From positions 35,374 to 99,373 of the forward strand of contig NMRA01000919.1 in NCBI GenBank assembly GCA_002633005.1: a stretch of 64,000 nt of DNA, read 5' to 3'. Both the position numbers and the translations under genes were made by a program. Below the pieces are notes generated by a model. That model did no database searches and was not told the origin of the DNA. It saw nothing but the letters and a program-made list of their open reading frames with translations. Below are positions 60,701 through 64,000 of this stretch, piece after piece (the stretch's first letter is position 1; each line of letters starts with the position of its first letter). Origin of the DNA: Phoronis australis (taxonomy: Eukaryota; Phoronida; Phoronidae).

Positions 60701-63247
60701 TCATTTTTTCTTCATCTAATGTATTATTGATATTCAATAGCCCTTATAAGTTGTTCTGAGTAAATGGAAACCGGAAATTTTCTCATGTACACGGTCATCC
60801 ACATGTTCAGTGTTATGTTTTTGTGCGAATGAAGGTACCCTTCAGGCAATTAGAAATTGTCAAAATTCTGGTTGGCAATGGCATAATTTAACCTAAATGT
60901 CTGGAATCTAGTATGTATGGTAACTGTATTCTTGTTTCCTCTCTTGCACTGGAGCTGTTGGGAATTTATGACTTTAGGTATAAACGGCCAAAATCGCAAT
61001 ATTATAGTCGTTTGATGGCACATGAATTTCTTTTCCACCAAAGCAAAAAGACATGATCTTTTTCATATTTCTTCACTTTGAGAGAACCAATATCAAGTGT
61101 GCTTTCTGTCAGTTGTGACTTTTTTCATCTCCTTCAGGCAGGGTACAAACAAGGACTTTCACTGACCTAGAGAAGTGATTACGTCACTTGAACAGGGATC
61201 ATTGTCCTATGTCGTGGAAATCGACGAAATGTGGTACGTTTGCTCTAAAATAGTGTGGCAAAGAGGCAATTTACTGGAACATAACGCTAAATCGTCGTGA
61301 GAGACCTCCGTAGTTGGTACATGGTGCAACTCCGGACGGTCTGGGGAAAACCACAATTCAACTGCAACTCTACACCAATTCAATGTGATAAACGAGAGTA
61401 GTTATACTTGCTGCGTCGGCTGCAGGTACAGTACAGCCACTGAATTATTAGACTCTCTCCGGTGTCTCTCCGGTCTAGCCACCCGTGACCGTAACCGGAG
61501 ACAGACCGGGGAGTGAGGCGTGAATCAACCGTGACAGCTGGCGTTAGCCTAAGCGTGACAGTACCCGGAGCTTACCGTGAGCCAGGCGTGAGTTTACCTG
61601 CATCGCAGATGAAAAAGTAATTTATTAAAATTACATCAGTAACTAGCAGCGATGTGTGTATTCTCATAGACTTTTGCTCATGTTTACCACAGCTACAGAA
61701 CTCGTGAAGAAAGCGTGAGGTAAGCGTGACGGATGCGCGAAAAAAGCGTGAACGAGGCGTGAGGAAGGCGATAACTAAACCGGAGGTAAGCGTGAGGACT
61801 ACCCGGAGAGTAGGAGTGAGGCGGCAGTGACTGATTTCTGTCACGCCTGCGTTCCGGTTGCGCTCCGGTCTGGCCAGGCGTGAGGTAGCCCGGACGAAGT
61901 CTAAAAATTCAGTGGCTGTACTGTATGCTTATCTCGTTTATGACACACAATGTGTGACTGGGCAAAGCGTTTTCAAAATAATGTGGATTAATCACTGGAG
62001 TGTGAGACCCCTGAGGTCCCTGTCAAGTCCTCACGACAATTCTACGTTATGAAGTTATGTAAAAGAAACGAAGCAGAAATTGTTGGTTGGCATTGCTTTG
62101 GCTACTATTGGCTTACAGAGTCAAATGGATGGTAGTACCAAGACCCACGCTACGAGTGATCCTAGGCGCGGAAGAAATGTGCAAGTCCCTCATTATCTAT
62201 TATATCTATTATATAAAATGCATCGTTTGCACAAACTTCGTCTCCCCTACTCCACTACAGACCTTCGTTGCGCCCGTTTTGGAACCGCTTTAGTCCCAGA
62301 TATTGCACCGGCCCCCTATTTGGATTCGACCGGAGGTGTTCTAATTTTTGTCACGGGCCGTTTTTCGCGGACGCGGAGGGAGGGTGGTCAGTTTCGTACT
62401 AGACTTGGTGATGTCAGTCCGTCGGCTAAACGGCGTGTGTGTGACGTCACTTCGTCGACTGCATTTCACCCCCTCCGCGCATATAATTCATCGGCCTGTC
62501 GCCGCCAAAATTGATGATGCCTCACTATAAATGCCTACTCTTCCTTAAGTAAACTAAATATATACCCGGTGTCGGAAAATTGACGTTCTTCAATTATTCT
62601 GATGCTAAAATTGCGATACGCTCTGGGCGCCTTTGAGTCACCTACATGTATTAGCCAATTTCCATGTTCTTCAATCAACTGTGAGTTTGTGTACATGTCA
62701 TAACAATTGGAACTGGTTTCAATTCGTTACAAGTTTTTATTATCTTAATGCCAGAGACCCCAATTTCAGAACAAACTCTCGAGAGATATCGCAAAATTTT
62801 AGGGAAATGGCGTGTACGTGCGAAAACACGGCCGGTAACGGCTAGTTCTATTTTATTTGACGTCACCATGAAAAATGTTTCAGAAAATGTTGCTGAGAAT
62901 TTTTCTCTAATGTCGCCTGAATGTTTGCGTTAGCGCAGCAAAAACCTAAATATATGTACACGTATACATACCGAGTTGAAAGCTCCTCTAAATTTAAAAG
63001 ACCCCGTCTTCTGAAGATTTTCTGCTTTAAAATAAATTTGTCTTCCGGTAAGTTGGTCTATTTCCGAGTTTGTAAACACTGGTGTCTTCAGCACGTGGCC
63101 GTCAAGCCTCTTTCTTGCCTGTACAATGTCTTCAAAGGAAGGCACTTCGTTAAAACTTGGTGTGAACATCCCAGGCGACGGCATTGTAAAAAGCAAAGTG
63201 AAAGGAGACCTGTTATGTTCATATACTTGTAGGCTGTCATTGCCCAT
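42756..63247 (-). CDS. Serine racemase/threonine dehydratase-like PLP enzyme, eight coding exons
   Basis: Minus-strand coding exons are 63247-62972, 53352-53129, 52680-52590, 51945-51819, 51158-51108, 48106-47964, 46779-46729 and 42911-42756. All have GT-AG borders, and the frame stays open to TGA at 42756. The start at 63247 gives 372 aa; the next Met at 63184 gives 351 aa, closer to human SRR (340), and is used for numbering. GSFKFRGAFNS carries the PLP lysine (K64). TISCGNHGLAL (89-99) is the Ser/Asn loop, GGGGL (198-202) the phosphate-binding tetraglycine, YAVEP (220-224) the metal-site Glu, and ILCGGNAEL (332-340) the pyridine-ring contact. Differences from SRR are Cys91 in place of the re-face Ser84, Leu229 in place of the metal ligand Asp216, and Cys334 in place of Ser313. 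This favours a dehydratase/ammonia-lyase or altered racemase. The whole 20-kb span includes large transposon-filled introns. Confidence 0.9.
42912..44639. other. PLP-enzyme intron 7, 3' part
   Basis: No further coding signal. 44091-44399 has a plus-strand open frame without recognisable content. Confidence 0.45.
44640..45624 (-). pseudogene. Mutator-like (MULE-type) transposase, stop-riddled
   Basis: In one continuous minus-strand frame from ATG 45624, a basic N-terminus (RRSRTKKRKFQG) is followed by a zinc-ribbon-like FTCPLCNSEHFG and FSCQECGHIV. Then come NRRFPLAIFVVGKNR and the core GFVSKNGVVTALTCCGTSSK, YCNSCAV, GHGCEKNHEGSASSMEPAGA and GYLGDGENKSYKAV. This order is that of the metazoan Mutator-like transposase domain, whose DGTWxKRG block here reads DG, stop, GQPRG. 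Stops occur at 45441, 44994 and 44724, with no frameshift in between, so the decay is by substitution. The C-terminal half is missing after about 44660. It sits in intron 7 of the PLP-enzyme gene, same strand. Confidence 0.85.
45625..46728. other. PLP-enzyme intron 7, 5' part
   Basis: Contains a 131-codon minus-strand frame at 46271-46666 that I do not recognise and that has no supporting splice sites. Otherwise nothing. Confidence 0.4.
47069..47200. mobile_element. Short TIR element, copy 2 (about 132 bp)
   Basis: Ends are gttcagtattgctaggacct and the inverted counterpart tcctagcgttactgaac. The middle block ggcaatatctcgcgtaatct matches the copy at 24823-24964. Located in intron 6 of the PLP-enzyme gene. 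Confidence 0.7.
47305..47580 (-). repeat. 75-bp coding-phase minisatellite in intron 6
   Basis: Landmark ggcaagttcgctgttcg or a variant starts at 47307, 47382, 47460 and 47534, spacings of 75, 78 and 74 bp. On the minus strand, which is the sense strand of the host gene, the units encode NEQRTCQGFIEPVRW and DEQQICQGFIGSVK, with one frame shift between the first and second units. The period of about 25 codons and near-open frame are unusual for an intron array. Confidence 0.75.
48107..49021. other. PLP-enzyme intron 5, 3' part
   Basis: AT-rich, no gene or repeat assigned. Confidence 0.45.
49022..49138 (-). mobile_element. hAT5-type MITE, truncated at one end
   Basis: The right end (ctaaatccgccactg) and the internal block cagggcagagtattagccag match the reverse complement of the MITEs at 34989 and 37582. 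The other terminus is missing. Confidence 0.75.
49227..49436 (+). mobile_element. Variant hAT5-type MITE, with a single-N joint
   Basis: Starts with agcggattta at 49228 and ends with ctaactcaaaatcctggat and cccctg, the family termini. The interior differs from the 150-bp siblings. The unknown base at 49242 lies within its G-rich arm, where assembly evidently failed. Confidence 0.65.
49638..50960 (-). pseudogene. Degenerate non-LTR retrotransposon RT
   Basis: Minus-strand fragments in order are AFIDFPKAFVCLDR (first Asp box, about 50810), CDSGVRQGCMLSKLLFSL, and LLFADCVVLF, where the second catalytic Asp of FADD is Cys. Then follow YKYLGCVFSCKLN, GVELW and a C-terminal stretch with FGFRVKSI and RLTEVKFQNWLQ to the stop at 49638. 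At least eight stops or frame breaks. CR1/L2-like by the order of motifs. It lies in intron 5 of the PLP-enzyme gene on the same strand. One stretch near 49680 superficially resembles host coding sequence but belongs to this relic. Confidence 0.8.
52445..52582 (-). repeat. 46-bp minisatellite behind the exon 3 splice donor
   Basis: Three tandem copies of a 46-bp unit (start positions 52445, 52491, 52537; forward start cttcaagattccctattgcg). On the minus strand each unit contains cctagggtaagtacacc, a near-consensus splice donor AGG/GTAAGT. The array begins 7 bp into intron 3 after the true donor at 52589. Copies 1 and 2 are identical; copy 3 differs slightly at its end. Confidence 0.95.
53470..54925 (+). 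repeat. Dispersed repeat R5, copy 2, in intron 1
   Basis: Collinear with 39640-42005 but without the 950 bases between 40085 and 41040. It contains the expanded run gtgtacatgtacatgtacc at 53512. About 550 bp further on, repeat R4 copy 2 begins, so R5, the spacer and R4 could be parts of one transposon. Confidence 0.75.
55475..56210 (+). repeat. Dispersed repeat R4, copy 2
   Basis: Collinear with 19577-20265. At the 5' edge the open frame AVLRKLCILRLRNKLFCMSD and YRLTKQVLGHQM ends in a stop. The THAP-linked copy keeps parts of the same frame. The following 600 bases resemble a 3' UTR. Lies in intron 1 of the PLP-enzyme gene, antisense to it. Confidence 0.85.
56722..56780. repeat. Near-perfect hairpin, 28-bp arms, 2-nt loop
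   Basis: Bases 56722-56750 pair with 56753-56780 with one bulged T. The arms carry aaaaataaaattttgactt. It may be a cruciform or template-switch palindrome; no flanking duplication was found. Confidence 0.85.
56781..58828. other. PLP-enzyme intron 1, no gene supported
   Basis: Plus-strand open frames at 57392-57736 and 58413-58799 overlap frames on the other strand, have no recognised domain and no consistent splice structure. Confidence 0.4.
58831..59143 (-). mobile_element. Longer CAGTGGCGGAT-family MITE, 313 bp
   Basis: The right end atcctagatccgccactg and the left end taggcggatttagggag form the family terminal inverted repeat. The interior is unlike the 150-bp members and has overlapping open frames without recognised content. 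It may be a deletion derivative closer to an autonomous parent. The right-end variant GGCGGATCTAGGATA matches 6533. Confidence 0.7.
59653..59732. repeat. Short palindromic element
   Basis: The ends gctgattccctgcgtgc and gcacgcagagaaccagc are imperfect inverted repeats around agcacgtgctggcg. Related fragments occur at 15250-15283 and 17290-17320, so it is a dispersed family. Confidence 0.6.
59733..60360. other. No gene recognised (intron 1)
   Basis: Nothing supported. Confidence 0.5.
60361..60600 (-). pseudogene. Short RT fragment of a non-LTR retrotransposon
   Basis: Minus-strand LFHKLIHVGIVGKFY, then YTAWFDVNPDVRHGDPLSHT and LFFILINYL correspond to the LINE block ending GVRQGDPLSPTLFNIFINDL, with substitutions. 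The upstream Asp box is eroded. About 75 codons remain. Located in intron 1 of the PLP-enzyme gene. Confidence 0.75.
60601..61426. other. No gene recognised (intron 1)
   Basis: Nothing supported. Confidence 0.5.
61427..61925. mobile_element. TA-flanked TIR element, 495 bp, filled with GCGTGA iterations
   Basis: Body 61429-61923. The left end is CAGTACAGCCACTGAATTAT and the right end in reverse complement is CAGTACAGCCACTGAATTTT. Homology runs about 34 bp in all and continues TTAGACT. Both ends are flanked by TA (61427-61428 and 61924-61925), the target duplication of Tc1/mariner-type elements. The interior holds many variants of gcgtgag, separated by short spacers such as aaccggaggtaa. No transposase frame. 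Confidence 0.85.
61926..62971. other. No gene recognised (intron 1)
   Basis: 62270-62520 is GC-richer and has overlapping open frames on the plus strand without recognised domains. Confidence 0.4.
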
Positions 63248-64000
63248 GGTTCGCGTGCACCAAACTGGTATGCGCGAAACTGCCAATGCAGGGTATGGAA
63301 ACGATTCTATGTCGGACCGTACATCTAAATTCTAGCTTTTGATCCCTTAAAACCCAGCCCGGGACCGGCAACATCAAATACGCACTGACTCAACTACACA
63401 CTAAAAATAACCCTAACCGGTTGCCAAGTCCCATACCCGAAATACGGGTGAGGGGAGGAATTAATTTGGTTCTCTCCGCGGATTTCAGTTAACGTTTAAA
63501 GTGGGGTATTTTTGGTGCGTGTGGTGAGATTAGGGTGCACTGGTTTGTAATTAGTGTCGAAAGTTTTGTGTTTGCTGGAATTCTAAATAAGGCACTGGCA
63601 ACTGGATTCGTTTCCACTTACTGCAACAAACAAATTACGGACGATAAATAATGAATGTTGCACATTACAATAAATGTTCTCAGAAGCACTAGCCATGGCG
63701 GTGTTAAAGTATGAAGCATCATAAACAGCAATGCAGGTGACCGCATGTAGACCCATCACCCATCAGCATGCTGGTCTTCGTTGCCTTTACAGGTTAATGG
63801 AAGTCCATTGTATACGACCGCTTTGACAGTGAGCCCTAAATGACAAAACATATTTGACCGTGTCTTATGATTTTATGTACATGTAAGTAGTTTAATTGAC
63901 ATAATTATACAGTTTCGACGTTGAGTCTTAAGTATCAGTCCACGGATCCACCGACCACAGTACAGCCAACAAGCGGCAAGGTGGGGGGTCAACCATTCAG
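63248..64000 (-). promoter_or_regulatory. Upstream region of the PLP-enzyme gene
   Basis: Contains the presumed 5' UTR and promoter of the minus-strand gene starting at 63247. No TATA box or other core element could be fixed and no other gene is seen. Confidence 0.35.

Noticed and set aside
62080-62514. 144-codon plus-strand open frame
   Set aside because: Starts with TTG, lies in GC-rich sequence where long frames arise easily, and overlaps two other open frames.

Overview
The window is nuclear DNA from an animal, most likely a marine invertebrate. Genes are split by GT-AG introns of 0.4 to 10 kb. Gene density is low and the base composition is AT-rich. Relics of many non-LTR retrotransposons, cut-and-paste transposons, MITEs and minisatellites fill most of the space. 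I cannot fix the phylum from sequence alone; a deuterostome or another non-vertebrate metazoan would fit. It is a draft assembly, with a 209-base N run at 17339-17547 and single N joints at 7585, 32780 and 49242.

Four genes can be assembled with continuous reading frames. (1) A gamma-glutamylcyclotransferase (GGCT) gene on the + strand has three coding exons between 25342 and 28747 (190 aa). (2) A second, diverged GGCT paralogue lies on the - strand with three coding exons between 38463 and 35551 (165 aa), in the same intron positions and phases. (3) Between them is a single-exon - strand gene for a PDZ, tail-anchored mitochondrial outer-membrane protein of the SYNJ2BP/OMP25 type (33712-34278). 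(4) A fold-type II PLP enzyme of the serine racemase/threonine dehydratase family lies on the - strand, with eight coding exons spread over 20 kb (63247 down to 42756; 351 or 372 aa). Its PLP lysine and tetraglycine loop are intact. The re-face catalytic serine of serine racemase is replaced by cysteine, and the metal-site aspartate is not conserved.

Layout: 1-18 kb is gene-poor and repeat-rich. It holds a hAT-like MITE at 2.7 kb, a tRNA-like element at 6.8 kb, a LINE at 12.9-14.2 kb inserted into an older element, and a second LINE relic at 15.5-17.0 kb. From 18.6 to 20.3 kb lies a decayed two-exon THAP-domain gene that runs into a repeat shared with 55.5-56.2 kb. The GGCT/SYNJ2BP/GGCT block covers 25-38.5 kb. 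A repeat at 39.6-42.0 kb is shared with 53.5-54.9 kb and is followed by a fold-back element with a tRNA-like core. The PLP-enzyme gene then covers 42.7-63.2 kb. Its introns host a Mutator-like transposase pseudogene, two LINE relics, several MITEs, a 75-bp coding-phase minisatellite, and a 46-bp minisatellite placed directly after the exon 3 splice donor.

The genes do not form an evident pathway. GGCT (gamma-glutamyl peptide to 5-oxoproline) and the PLP enzyme (serine/threonine-type amino acids) are both amino-acid enzymes, but their neighbourhood may be accidental. I found no CRISPR array, rRNA, operon or prokaryotic feature.
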